64,000 nt of DNA from Muribaculaceae bacterium (GTDB lineage: Bacteria > Bacteroidota > Bacteroidia > Bacteroidales > Muribaculaceae): positions 1-64,000 of the forward strand of contig JAFLTQ010000013.1 in assembly GCA_022510385.1 (NCBI GenBank), read 5' to 3'. Shown here piece after piece: positions 30,598 to 40,865 of the stretch. Position numbers and translations under genes: made by a program. The first letter of the stretch is position 1, and each line of letters opens with the position of its first letter. The notes beneath the pieces are model-generated. The model worked only from the letters and a program-made list of their open reading frames with translations. It had not been told where the DNA came from and did no database searches.

Positions 30598-31800
30598 ATG
30601 CAAAAAGTTATGAAAAAAAGCACGAAAGCAATCCATACTCCTTATGAACGCAGGGATGCCTGGGATTCATTACAGATTCCGGTTTACAATAGCATGGCCT
30701 ACGAGTTTGACGATGCTGCATATATGTCGGAAGTTTTTAGCGGGAAAGTAATAGTTCCTGATTATTCTCGGGTTTTGAATCCAACGGTGATGCATTTTGA
30801 AGACCGTGTCAAGGCGTTGACCGACGCGAAGGAGGTCAGTGCATTTAATTCAGGGATGGCCGCTATTAGCGCCATGCTGATAAGTGTGGCGGAGGCAGGG
30901 AAAAATATTGTATCATCGCGCCACATGTTCGGAAATACCTATTTGTTGGTGACACGTACGTTGGCAAGACTCGGAGTTGAAGCACGCCTTGTAGATTTAT
31001 GCAATGCGGAGGAGGTGGAAAGTGTTGTTGATGAGAATACCTGCTGTATTTTCTTAGAGAGTGTAACCAACCCTCAAACGGAAGTTGCCGACACCAAGAT
31101 GCTAAGCCATATTGCAAAAAAATGGGGTTTCCCTCTGATAGCAGACACTACCATCATTCCTTTTACTGAATTTGATGGTAGAGCCATCGGGCTTGATTTT
31201 CAAGTGGTTTCTTCGACAAAATATATCTCGGGAGGAGCGACATGTATGGGAGGTCTGATTATCGATTATGGTAATTTCCCTGTGATTTCCGAGAGGATAA
31301 AGAAGGAGATGGTGTTTAATTTAGGAGGTTATTTGAATCCGCAAGCGGCTTATATGCAGGTGTTGGGATTGGAAACTTTAGGGGTTAGATACAAACGCCA
31401 GGCAGAGTCGGCTAAAGAGATAGCAGAATTTTTGGAAAGTCTGCCGGAGGTGAAAGGAGTAGGGTATATAGGACTGGAAAGTCACCCAGATCATAACCTT
31501 GCCAAGTCGTTATATGGAGAAACTGCCGGTGCTATGGTAACTTTTGAATTGAAGGATATCGAAGCTTGCTATGATTTCATCAACAGTCTCAAACTGCTAC
31601 ATAGGGCAACAAATCTGTTTGATAACCGATCCCTGGCAATTCATCCTTACAGCACTATATTCGCAACAATCTCAGATGAAGAGAAGCGGGAAATGGATGT
31701 GAAGCCTACAACTATCAGGCTCTCTATCGGATTGGAGGATACTGATGACCTGAAAGAGGATTTGTTACAAGCCATTAAAGGATCAGGGAACGGTAAATAA
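30598..31800 (+). CDS. Cys/Met-metabolism PLP-dependent enzyme (trans-sulfuration / O-acetylhomoserine sulfhydrylase-like)
   Basis: PDYSRVLNPTVMHFEDRVKALTDAKEVSAFNSGMAAISAML and PLP lysine region DFQVVSSTKYISGGATCMGG. Confidence 0.88.
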   Translation: MQKVMKKSTKAIHTPYERRDAWDSLQIPVYNSMAYEFDDAAYMSEVFSGKVIVPDYSRVLNPTVMHFEDRVKALTDAKEVSAFNSGMAAISAMLISVAEAGKNIVSSRHMFGNTYLLVTRTLARLGVEARLVDLCNAEEVESVVDENTCCIFLESVTNPQTEVADTKMLSHIAKKWGFPLIADTTIIPFTEFDGRAIGLDFQVVSSTKYISGGATCMGGLIIDYGNFPVISERIKKEMVFNLGGYLNPQAAYMQVLGLETLGVRYKRQAESAKEIAEFLESLPEVKGVGYIGLESHPDHNLAKSLYGETAGAMVTFELKDIEACYDFINSLKLLHRATNLFDNRSLAIHPYSTIFATISDEEKREMDVKPTTIRLSIGLEDTDDLKEDLLQAIKGSGNGK

Positions 31801-31802
31801 TT

Positions 31803-32984
31803 ATGGGAAAATATAATTTTGATGAAGAGATTGAGCGAAGAGGATCCGGAGCATTGAAAACCGACAGGCTTGAGGAACGCTTCGGACGTGGAGACCTTCT
31901 CGCGGCTTGGGTTGCTGATATGGATTTCGCAACTCCTCCATTTATAATTGATGCTTTAAGAAAAAGGCTCGAACATCCGATTTTCGGTTATGGAGTGGAA
32001 CCGGCTGAATATCGCCCTCTGATTATTGATTGGGAAAAACAACTTCATAATTGGGATATTGAGGCGGATTGGATCAGTTATATCCCGGGAATTGTGAAGG
32101 GAATCGGGATGGTGATAAATCTTTTCACAAAAAAGGGAGATGATGTCTTTATCCTGCCTCCCGTTTATCATCCCTTCAGAATCACCACCGAGCTAAACGG
32201 GAGGAGAGTGGTGAATATCCCCTTAATAGAGAATAAGGATGGGGAATATGACATAGATTTTGAATTGCTTAAGGATACTCCTACGAAAGGTGGAATTTTG
32301 ATATTCTCAAATCCTCATAATCCAGGAGGAAGGGTGTGGAAGAAATCTGAATTGGAGAATTTGGCCAAGATTTGTAAGGGGAAGGGCATTTTGGTTATCT
32401 CTGATGAGATTCATGCCGATATGACCTTATGGGGGAAAATGCATGTCCCGTTTATGACCGTCAATGCCGAGGCACGTGATAACAGCATAACTTTTTGTGC
32501 ACCCTCAAAAGTATTTAATATCCCCGGGATTGTCAGTTCTTTTGCAGTTGTTCCAAATAAGGAGATTAGAGAAAAATTCTATGGATGGCTACAGGCCAAT
32601 GAATTCAATGATGCTCCGGAATTTTCTTACGTGGCGACCTGTGCTGCCTATAAGCATGGAAGCGAATGGAGAGAGGAGATGTTGAAATATGTTGAAGGAA
32701 ATATCATTGCCGTAGAAGAATATTTCAAAAGAGAATTCCCCGCTATAAAAGCTTTGCGGCCTGATGCCTCATTCTTAGTATGGTTGGATTGCAGAGGGTT
32801 GGGACTCACTCAGAAAGAACTGGTCAATTTATTTGTAAATGAGGCACGAGTGGCTCTCAATGACGGAGCAATGTTTGGCAAAGAGGGAGAGGGGTTTATG
32901 CGACTGAATGTCGGAATGCCGCGTAAGAATTTGATGGAGATAGCTGAAAGAATTGTTAAGGCAGCTAAAAAAGTTAATAAATAA
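31803..32984 (+). CDS. MalY/PatB-family cystathionine beta-lyase / aminotransferase
   Basis: WVADMDFATPPFIIDAL, NPHNPGGRVWKKSEL, SDEIHADMTLWG, CAPSKVFNIPGI. Confidence 0.9.
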   Translation: MGKYNFDEEIERRGSGALKTDRLEERFGRGDLLAAWVADMDFATPPFIIDALRKRLEHPIFGYGVEPAEYRPLIIDWEKQLHNWDIEADWISYIPGIVKGIGMVINLFTKKGDDVFILPPVYHPFRITTELNGRRVVNIPLIENKDGEYDIDFELLKDTPTKGGILIFSNPHNPGGRVWKKSELENLAKICKGKGILVISDEIHADMTLWGKMHVPFMTVNAEARDNSITFCAPSKVFNIPGIVSSFAVVPNKEIREKFYGWLQANEFNDAPEFSYVATCAAYKHGSEWREEMLKYVEGNIIAVEEYFKREFPAIKALRPDASFLVWLDCRGLGLTQKELVNLFVNEARVALNDGAMFGKEGEGFMRLNVGMPRKNLMEIAERIVKAAKKVNK

Positions 32985-33010
32985 GTATAAAAGGCTATTG
33001 TTCAGTAAAA

Positions 33011-33041
33011 AAAAAGGATGTTCAATAAGAACATCCTTTTT
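33011..33041. terminator. Bidirectional intrinsic terminator
   Basis: AAAAAGGATGTTC-AATAA-GAACATCCTTTTT between convergent genes. Confidence 0.9.
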
Positions 33042-33107
33042 GATTGAATAACAAGTAAAAAGTAATAATAGTAATATTATAAGTAAGTAATTTTAGCCAT
33101 TCGGATA

Positions 33108-34388
33108 TTACCAGGCGAACATAGGGAAGCCGTTCATCATCTCATTTACTTCAGAACGCACTTTTGCTATCACTTCAGGATCGTCAGCATTCGTTAAAAC
33201 TTCATCAATGAGTTCGGCTATCTTTTCCATTAGATCTTCTTTAGCTCCACGGGTTGTGATCGCTGCAGTTCCGAAGCGTAACCCTGAAGTCAGGAAGGGG
33301 CTTCGAGAGTCATAAGGAACCATATTCTTGTTGGCTGTAATATCAGCATCTACGAGTACTCTTTCAGCTTTTTTACCGCTCATTTCCGGGAATTTCGGAC
33401 GAAGGTCTACAAGCATGGAATGGTTGTCTGTGCCGTCAGAAATGATTTTATATCCCCGTTTGATAAGCGCTTCTGCAAGAGCTCTGGAATTTTTTTGTAC
33501 TTGCTGAGCATACTCTTTCCACTCAGGTTGAAGAGCCTCTCCGAAAGCTACTGCCTTTGCGGCTATGACATGTTCGAGCGGACCACCTTGAGTTCCCGGG
33601 AAAACGGCTGAATCCAAAAGTGCAGACATCTTCTTGACCTCACCTTTAGGAGTTTTCTTTCCCCAGGGGTTGTCAAAATCCTTACCCATCAATATCATAC
33701 CCCCACGTGGGCCGCGAAGAGTCTTATGAGTGGTTGTAGTGACGATATGAGCATGTTTCAGAGGATTCTCGAGCAGTCCGGCAGCTATAAGCCCGGCCGG
33801 GTGGGCCATATCTACCATGAAAATCGCTCCAATTTCATCTGCAAGTTTGCGGATGCGAGCATAATCCCACTCGCGACTATATGCACTTGCACCGGCTATT
33901 ATTAATTTAGGTTTATGCTCACGAGCTTTCTGCTCCATCTCTTCATAATTGACAAGTCCGGTTTCGGGGTCAACAGAATAACTGATGGGATTGAATTGAA
34001 TACCTGAGAAGTTGACAGGGCTTCCATGGCTGAGATGGCCTCCATGGCTTAAATCCATACCCATGAAAGTGTCTCCCGGCTGCAAAACAGCCATAAAGAC
34101 AGCCATATTTGCTTGCGCTCCGCTATGCGGCTGCACATTGACCCATTCGGCATCAAAGAGTTTCTTTGCACGCTCAATAGCCAGGTTTTCCGCTTCGTCA
34201 ACTACTTGGCAACCGCCATAATAACGATGTCCGGGGTAACCTTCGGCATATTTATTTGTCAGACATGAGCCCATAGCTCGCATAACTTCATCGCTGACAA
34301 AGTTTTCACTCGCTATAAGCTCTATTCCTCTACGCTGGCGAAGATGTTCGCGATCTATTATATCAAAAACTTCGTTATCTCTTTGCAT
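33108..34388 (-). CDS. glyA: Serine hydroxymethyltransferase
   Basis: [52 protein letters not shown]. Confidence 0.98.
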   Translation of the reverse strand: MQRDNEVFDIIDREHLRQRRGIELIASENFVSDEVMRAMGSCLTNKYAEGYPGHRYYGGCQVVDEAENLAIERAKKLFDAEWVNVQPHSGAQANMAVFMAVLQPGDTFMGMDLSHGGHLSHGSPVNFSGIQFNPISYSVDPETGLVNYEEMEQKAREHKPKLIIAGASAYSREWDYARIRKLADEIGAIFMVDMAHPAGLIAAGLLENPLKHAHIVTTTTHKTLRGPRGGMILMGKDFDNPWGKKTPKGEVKKMSALLDSAVFPGTQGGPLEHVIAAKAVAFGEALQPEWKEYAQQVQKNSRALAEALIKRGYKIISDGTDNHSMLVDLRPKFPEMSGKKAERVLVDADITANKNMVPYDSRSPFLTSGLRFGTAAITTRGAKEDLMEKIAELIDEVLTNADDPEVIAKVRSEVNEMMNGFPMFAW

Positions 34389-34396
34389 ATAAAAGG

Positions 34397-34440
34397 TTAC
34401 AGTTTTTAGTTGTTAGTTTTTAGTTGTTAGATGTTAGATT
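34397..34440. repeat. Short tandem repeat (ttttagttgttag)
   Basis: agtttttagttgttagtttttagttgttagatgttag. Confidence 0.75.
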
Positions 34441-34458
34441 CGGAGTTATCAACTTTTT

Positions 34459-35760
34459 TTATCCGCCAAAGTTATCGTAATGAATTGATTCTTTTTCAAC
34501 TCCGAGATTATAGAGCATATTGTTGACTGCATTGCTCATAGGGCCCGGTCCACACATGTAATATTCTATATCTTCCGGATTCTCATGGTCTTTGAGATAT
34601 TTCTCATACATTACCTGATGAACGAATCCGGGAGTGTATTCAACGCCTGCAGCATCTGCAGCCGGGTCGGGACGGTCGAGAGCAAGATAGAATTTGAAAT
34701 TGGGGAATTCTTTCTCAAGAGCCAGAAAATCTTCAAGATAAAAGACTTCGTTCAGAGCTCGGGCGCCATAGAAATAGCTCATCTTCCTGTCGGTGCAATG
34801 GCGTGTCTTGGTCATCCACATGATTTGCGCTCTCAATGGGGCCATTCCGGCACCACCACCAACCCATATCATTTCGGCCTTTGAATTGATGATTGGATGG
34901 AAATCACCATACGGACCGCTCATCAAGACTTTGTCGCCGGGTTTTAAAGAGAAGATATAAGAAGAGGCAATTCCGGGAGGTACATCCATAAAACCTACTT
35001 GTGGTTTCGGTTTGAATGGGGGAGTGGCTATTCTCACTGTCAACATGAACCGATCTCCCTCTTCAGGATAATTTGCCATAGAATAGGCTCTGACGGTTTC
35101 TTCGGTATTTTTTGCCTTAAGGGAGAAGAGACCGAATTTTTCCCATGCCGGAAGATATTCTTCTCCTATAAGCGATTTATCGAAGTCCTTATCGTAATCC
35201 AGTTCATATTTTGGAATACGGATTTGAGAATATGAGCCGGGAATAAAATTCATATGTTCACCTTCGGGAAGCTGAACAATAAATTCTTTCATAAAGGTGG
35301 CGACATTCTTGTTGGAAATCACAACACATTCATACTCCTTGACATCCAGAGCTGCTTCATCGATCTCGATGTGCATGTCATTTTTAACTTTCACCTGACA
35401 TCCGAGTCGCCAGTGGTCTTTAATCTGCTTGCGTGTGAAATGTACGGCTTCAGTGGGGAGCATGTCTCCTCCACCTTCTGTGACTTGGAGTTTACATTGC
35501 CCGCAACTTCCCTTGCCTCCACAAGCAGATGAAAGATGGACTCCACCTTCGGAAAGAGTGGCCAGGAGGGTCTTGCCCGCTTGGGCCGGAAGCTCTTTTT
35601 TGCCTCCGTTGATAGTTATCATCACATCTCCACCTGCTACAAGCCATTTTTTTGCGAGCAGAAGAATGATAACGAGCACCAATACGATGGAAAGGAAAAT
35701 TAATGCGGCAACAACCACTCCGTTCCAATGAACCATATTGAGAATAGTCATAATTTTCAA
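34459..35760 (-). CDS. nqrF: Na+-translocating NADH:quinone reductase subunit F
   Basis: 2Fe-2S motif SSACGGKGSCGQCKLQV; FAD/NAD domains RAYSMANYPEE, GGGAGMAPLRAQIM. Confidence 0.97.
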   Translation of the reverse strand: MKIMTILNMVHWNGVVVAALIFLSIVLVLVIILLLAKKWLVAGGDVMITINGGKKELPAQAGKTLLATLSEGGVHLSSACGGKGSCGQCKLQVTEGGGDMLPTEAVHFTRKQIKDHWRLGCQVKVKNDMHIEIDEAALDVKEYECVVISNKNVATFMKEFIVQLPEGEHMNFIPGSYSQIRIPKYELDYDKDFDKSLIGEEYLPAWEKFGLFSLKAKNTEETVRAYSMANYPEEGDRFMLTVRIATPPFKPKPQVGFMDVPPGIASSYIFSLKPGDKVLMSGPYGDFHPIINSKAEMIWVGGGAGMAPLRAQIMWMTKTRHCTDRKMSYFYGARALNEVFYLEDFLALEKEFPNFKFYLALDRPDPAADAAGVEYTPGFVHQVMYEKYLKDHENPEDIEYYMCGPGPMSNAVNNMLYNLGVEKESIHYDNFGG

Positions 35761-35789
35761 CTATTTAAGAATCAGAATTTAAGTCTGTG

Positions 35790-36404
35790 TCAGATTTTTA
35801 TTCCAAGGAAACTCATGAATGCGATTCCCATTAATCCGGTAATTATAAAAGTGATTCCGATGCCACGCAGTGGAGCCGGGATCTGGCTGTAAGCAAGTCG
35901 TTCGCGGATAGCTGCCAGGCATGTTATGGCAAGCAACCAACCAACGCCGGAACCGGCGCCATAGACTGTAGCTGTCCATGGATTCGGAAAATCTCTCTGT
36001 TGCATGAAAAGCACTGCTCCCAGAATCGCACAGTTAACTGCTATAAGCGGGAGGAATATTCCAAGCGATGCATAGAGAGAAGGCGAATATTTTTCTATAA
36101 CCATCTCAACTATCTGAACCAAAGCTGCTATGACTGATATGAAGAGTATCAATCCAAGAAAGCTTAGGTCGGCATCCTGATAATGTTCGCCCAGCCAGGA
36201 TAGGGCCCCCGGAATCAGAATATATTGATTGATACACCATGTCACAGGTAAAGCAATGATTAGCACGAAACTCACTGCTATGCCCAGCCCAAAAGATGTC
36301 TTTACATTTTTTGATACCGCAAGGAATGAACACATCCCTAAGAAATATGCGAATATCATATTGTCGACAAAAATCGAGCGGATAAATATATTTAGGTTTT
36401 CCAT
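35790..36404 (-). CDS. nqrE: Na+-NQR subunit E
   Basis: Membrane protein with [27 protein letters not shown] and [16 protein letters not shown]. Confidence 0.96.
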   Translation of the reverse strand: MENLNIFIRSIFVDNMIFAYFLGMCSFLAVSKNVKTSFGLGIAVSFVLIIALPVTWCINQYILIPGALSWLGEHYQDADLSFLGLILFISVIAALVQIVEMVIEKYSPSLYASLGIFLPLIAVNCAILGAVLFMQQRDFPNPWTATVYGAGSGVGWLLAITCLAAIRERLAYSQIPAPLRGIGITFIITGLMGIAFMSFLGIKI

Positions 36405-36466
36405 TGAAATTCGAATATCGTTATGCGTTTTTCGTTTCTCGTTGTTTGTAGATAGCTTCGAAATGC

Positions 36467-37090
36467 TTATTTCTCTTGAAGATCTTTATTCATGGCACGA
36501 TGCACCCAAATAATACAAGCCACAGTGATAAGAGCCATCGGGGGAAGTATCATCATACCGTTGTTCTGATACCCGGCATCATACCACCATTGGGGTATAA
36601 CCTGATAGCCGAAAATAGAGCCTGAACCAAACAATTCCCTTATGAAGGCTACAATTATAAGAATAATTCCATATCCGAGGGCATTCCCAATCCCGTCGAG
36701 GAAAGCGGGCCATGGGCGGTTGCTCATTGCAAAGGCTTCCAGACGACCCATTATTATACAGTTTGTGATTATAAGACCTATAAACACAGAGAGCGCCTTT
36801 GAGACCTCGTAGTTCCATGCTTTTAGTACCTGATCGACTATAACAACCAATGCTGCGACTACAACCAATTGGACTATTATTCTTATTGAGTTGGGAATTG
36901 TGTTTCTCAATAGGGAGATGATAACATTGGCAAATGCCAATACCGCAGTCACTGATATTGTCATAACAACTGCCGGCTCAAGTTTGGCCGTGACAGCCAA
37001 TGCCGAACAAATACCTAAGACTTGAACTATGACAGGGTTATCCTTAGATAGAGGATTTACCAATGGAAGCCAAGTTTTGCTTATTTTCAT
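36467..37090 (-). CDS. nqrD: Na+-NQR subunit D
   Basis: [45 protein letters not shown]. Confidence 0.96.
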   Translation of the reverse strand: MKISKTWLPLVNPLSKDNPVIVQVLGICSALAVTAKLEPAVVMTISVTAVLAFANVIISLLRNTIPNSIRIIVQLVVVAALVVIVDQVLKAWNYEVSKALSVFIGLIITNCIIMGRLEAFAMSNRPWPAFLDGIGNALGYGIILIIVAFIRELFGSGSIFGYQVIPQWWYDAGYQNNGMMILPPMALITVACIIWVHRAMNKDLQEK

Positions 37091-37127
37091 AATCTTTTTT
37101 TATAGATGTGAGTGAAAACAATTCTAT

Positions 37128-37940
37128 TTAAAGTTCTTGTGGTTGCAGTTGCAAACCCTCTGCATTATCTTCGTCTCCTTCAAAACCTTCAGGAACTACT
37201 GTGGCATTCCCTTCTTGAAGTACAACACTTTGAGTGTCGGCAAGATTTGCAAAGAATGCCATATAGGGCTCCAAAGAATTATAGAGCATTTTTTGCACTC
37301 CCTGACTTGTGATCGTGCCGCCACTGACAGCGTGAACCCATGCTTTGCCCTGTGGTTCTTTACCGGTCTTGACTACTGCGATTGAAGTGAAATCTCCTTT
37401 TGAATCAAAGATGTCTTTACCTTCAAATTGGTTTTGGAAAGCCGGTTTTTCAATTTCAGCTCCAAGACCCGGCGTTTCTCCTTGATGGCTGAAATAGGCT
37501 CCATATATGGTGTTGCCGTTGGCATCAAATGCTACATAGCCCCATATCGGCCCCCAGAGACCGGCACCATAAACCGGAACTATAAATTTGTTGCCGTCAG
37601 GTGTGGAACATTCATAAACCGGCAAAAGTCGTTCCTCCGCAGGTTTCTTTATTTCCAACGCCATGTTGATATCAAACGGATTCTCTGTATTGTTAACTCG
37701 GTCGCCGGTGAAATTTACAATATAACTCGACACTATATGCTCATTGAATAGCTCGGATATGGATTCTCCCTTTTGAGGAGAAATATGTACTGAGGCAAGA
37801 ATCTGTTTCTTGGTGTCGTTGGCTATATTCTCAAGTTGTTTGGGTCTTAAGGCCTGATAGACAACTGAAAGAACCACTCCCACCACAACGACAAGAACAA
37901 TCGAATAGATTATTGTATAGATATTGCTGTTTTTATTCAT
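37128..37940 (-). CDS. nqrC: Na+-NQR subunit C
   Basis: FMN-domain motif HAVSGGTITSQGV; GLWGPIWGYVAFD. Confidence 0.95.
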   Translation of the reverse strand: MNKNSNIYTIIYSIVLVVVVGVVLSVVYQALRPKQLENIANDTKKQILASVHISPQKGESISELFNEHIVSSYIVNFTGDRVNNTENPFDINMALEIKKPAEERLLPVYECSTPDGNKFIVPVYGAGLWGPIWGYVAFDANGNTIYGAYFSHQGETPGLGAEIEKPAFQNQFEGKDIFDSKGDFTSIAVVKTGKEPQGKAWVHAVSGGTITSQGVQKMLYNSLEPYMAFFANLADTQSVVLQEGNATVVPEGFEGDEDNAEGLQLQPQEL

Positions 37941-37952
37941 AGTGGTAGAAGT

Positions 37953-39137
37953 TTAAGAGACTATACGTTTCATTCGGCGATTGATATTTCCATTGACTAC
38001 GATATAGTCGATCAGAGGCGCGAAACAATTCATAAGAAGCACGGCGAGCATCGCTCCTTCCGGATATCCCGTATTATAGCAGCGAATAAGAATAGCCAAA
38101 GCTCCAATCAGGAAGCCATAGATGTATTTCCCGGCTTCTGTACGACAGGCTGTCACGGGATCTGTTGCCATAAATGTAACTGCAAATGCAAAACCTCCGA
38201 GGCTTAGCTGCTCCCAGGGAAGAAGGAAGGTCACCGGATATAGGTCGCTTGCAAAATGATGGGCTACAACTCCCATAAAGAAACCGCCGAAAACAGCTGA
38301 ACTTATAATTTTCCATGAGGCAATTCCTGTCAAAAGAAGTATAGCTAAACCTATCAGAATACAGAATGTAGAGGTTTCGCCCCATGATCCGGGATAAAAT
38401 CCGAAGAACATATCTGTAAAAGAGAGGGGATCTCCCACAACATTTAGAACTTGGGCATCTCCACCCGTGGAAGCGGCGAGCTGACCAAGTGGAGTTGCGC
38501 CTGAATACCCGTCTACAGCTGTCTGATTACCGAGAGAAACGAACACGTTGTCACCACTCATCTTTGACGGATATGCAAAGAAGAGGAAAGCACGGGTGAC
38601 AAGTGCTACATTCAGGAAGTTATATCCTGTGCCTCCAAATACTTCTTTCGCAAATATCACTGCAAATGCTACTGACACCGCAAGCATCCAGCACGGGGTG
38701 TCGACCGGGCAGATCATCGGGATAAGTATTCCTGAAACAAGGAATCCTTCCTGAATTTCATGTCCCCGAATCTGGGCAACTATAAACTCGATTCCGAGCC
38801 CTACAATATAGGCTGTCAAAATCTGTGGCAATACAGCAAAAAATCCATAGAAAAACATTCTGAAGAAGGCCCTGTCCGGGTCGCCGATTGCCATGTTGTG
38901 TTGCAACCCGATATTCCACATGCCGAAAAGAACACAGGGTAATAATGCTATTACGACTGTGATCATGGTGCGCTTGGAGTCGTTGGAATCATGGATATGG
39001 ACCCCGGAGCGCGATGTTTCGTTGGGAGTGAATAAGAAGGTGTAGAAACCATCAAAAACAGAATGGAGCTTGGAGAATTTCCCTCCTTTCTCGAATTGAG
39101 GCTTCACTTTATCAATTTTTTTCTTTAATCCTTTCAT
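37953..39137 (-). CDS. nqrB: Na+-NQR subunit B
   Basis: FMN attachment motif GYSGATPLG; multiple TM helices. Confidence 0.97.
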   Translation of the reverse strand: MKGLKKKIDKVKPQFEKGGKFSKLHSVFDGFYTFLFTPNETSRSGVHIHDSNDSKRTMITVVIALLPCVLFGMWNIGLQHNMAIGDPDRAFFRMFFYGFFAVLPQILTAYIVGLGIEFIVAQIRGHEIQEGFLVSGILIPMICPVDTPCWMLAVSVAFAVIFAKEVFGGTGYNFLNVALVTRAFLFFAYPSKMSGDNVFVSLGNQTAVDGYSGATPLGQLAASTGGDAQVLNVVGDPLSFTDMFFGFYPGSWGETSTFCILIGLAILLLTGIASWKIISSAVFGGFFMGVVAHHFASDLYPVTFLLPWEQLSLGGFAFAVTFMATDPVTACRTEAGKYIYGFLIGALAILIRCYNTGYPEGAMLAVLLMNCFAPLIDYIVVNGNINRRMKRIVS

Positions 39138-39209
39138 GGATGTAAGTGAGATTTATCTTATTTATAAGTTTTATCTTGCAACTTTTAAGTTTGATTTTTG
39201 GGAGTGATG

Positions 39210-40547
39210 TTATTCTAATTCTTTACGCAGATAATCAAGCCCCTCTCTAACAGTTTTTTGCAGCTCCTGTTTTGATGTGTCAACAAATTCAGGGAGAGCA
39301 AAATCTTCCGGAGCCACCTCATAGATGCCGAGTTTCTCCATGCGGTCAATATCCCTTGCTATGATTGCTTTGAGAAGATATTCCGGATAAATGTCAAAGG
39401 GGAAAACTTTATCATATTCACCGCTAAGGATCATAGCCCTCTGGCCTCCTTTTATTCTGGCATCGAAATTGAAAGGTTTTGACAATCCGCGGAGGAAAGC
39501 GGGGAATGTTCTTTTTACTGAGAATTTACCCGGATTCAAGGATGCCCAACCCATAAATTCGTCTGCATCATCTCCTTCCGCAATAACTGTGATCTGGCGG
39601 TAAGGGTAACGTAAAAAACCATCTTGGGATACTTTAACTCCGGTAAGCACATTTCCTGAAATGATACGTTTACCTTTATAATCTTCTACGTTCCCTTTAA
39701 GAATCCCTTCGATAGAGGCTCCGACGATGCTCTTTACAAGATGGGGATCTTTGACTTCAGGTCCGGTCACGGCTACCAAAGTTTCAAAATCGGCAATTCC
39801 TTCGGTAAGTTTGCCTATCCTTACTGCTGTACGCGCGTCGAGGGCCCAGACAGTTTCTCCCTTATTCACCGGTTTAATTGCTGCTATCTGTGTGCCTACA
39901 TTTCCGGCTGGATGAGGTCCTTCAAAAGATGTTACAACAGCAACCTTGGAATCTATATTTTGACCATAACGGATGTCGAGATAAACTTTCCCTTTTGTGA
40001 GAAGGGAGAGGGCTTTCAACCCTTTTTCCAACCATTCTTTATCGGCCTCTGTGATGATATTCCCTGCGAGTGGAGCGGTGTCGAAAGCTGTAACAAAAAT
40101 ATCACGAGGCTCTTTATCTGCTTCGGGCACAATGTCATAAGGACGTTGACGCATCATGGCCCATAATCCGGAACGTTGGAGTGCCTCCTTAAGTTGCACT
40201 GCATCTTCAGAGGGCTTTTCAAAGGGAGATCTGTCTCCTTTTGAATCTGAAGCTTTTGATTCAATACTTATAAAATTGATATGGCGCCTTTCTCCGCGGT
40301 TGATTTCTTTGATTTCTCCTCCAACGGGAGCTACGAGGCATATTTTACCTGATGCCTTGTCTTGAAACAATATATCGCCCGGTTTAACAGTGTCGCCGGC
40401 CTTTACTGCCGATTTCCAAACCACACCCGGGAAGTCATCAGGATAGATGGCGAATATATGAGAGGTAGTGTCAACACTTATTTTATCTGTAGGCTGCCCG
40501 AAAAGAGGGATATCCAAACCTTTCTTAATCTTTATTTTTTCTGGCAT
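39210..40547 (-). CDS. nqrA: Na+-NQR subunit A
   Basis: KIKKGLDIPLFGQPTDKI; HPAGNVGTQIAAIKPVNKGETVW; first gene of the nqrA-F order. Confidence 0.96.
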   Translation of the reverse strand: MPEKIKIKKGLDIPLFGQPTDKISVDTTSHIFAIYPDDFPGVVWKSAVKAGDTVKPGDILFQDKASGKICLVAPVGGEIKEINRGERRHINFISIESKASDSKGDRSPFEKPSEDAVQLKEALQRSGLWAMMRQRPYDIVPEADKEPRDIFVTAFDTAPLAGNIITEADKEWLEKGLKALSLLTKGKVYLDIRYGQNIDSKVAVVTSFEGPHPAGNVGTQIAAIKPVNKGETVWALDARTAVRIGKLTEGIADFETLVAVTGPEVKDPHLVKSIVGASIEGILKGNVEDYKGKRIISGNVLTGVKVSQDGFLRYPYRQITVIAEGDDADEFMGWASLNPGKFSVKRTFPAFLRGLSKPFNFDARIKGGQRAMILSGEYDKVFPFDIYPEYLLKAIIARDIDRMEKLGIYEVAPEDFALPEFVDTSKQELQKTVREGLDYLRKELE

Positions 40548-40802
40548 TTGGTGTTCGAGTTATAGTGGCAACTATAAATGATAGTTGGAGATTTTCGGTA
40601 TTTTGTATAATTCTAAATAAGTTATAGTGGGTTCTATTTTATGCAAATTTATAAATAATTTAGACTCTAAACAATAAAAAAATGATTATGGCTGAAAATA
40701 AATAAAACTGAGTTATCCTAACGTCGTTCCACCGGAATTTTGGAGACTTATAATATTAGTCATATCCTATTAATGAAACTCTAATCAATTGAGTTAAAAA
40801 AC

Positions 40803-40836
40803 AAGATGCGTTAAAATTTTCATTCTAACGCATCTT
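40803..40836 (-). terminator. Hairpin downstream of TPR gene
   Basis: AAGATGCGTTA...TAACGCATCTT, 11 bp perfect arms. Confidence 0.75.
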
Positions 40837-40865
40837 AAATTTATAATTGATAAACTTTCGTATAA

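Noticed and set aside
34459-40547. Possible Rnf complex instead of NQR
   Set aside because: Six-gene order A-F, an NqrF with N-terminal 2Fe-2S plus FAD/NAD domains and NqrA-type first subunit fit Na+-NQR; there is no RnfB/RnfC ferredoxin-type subunit.
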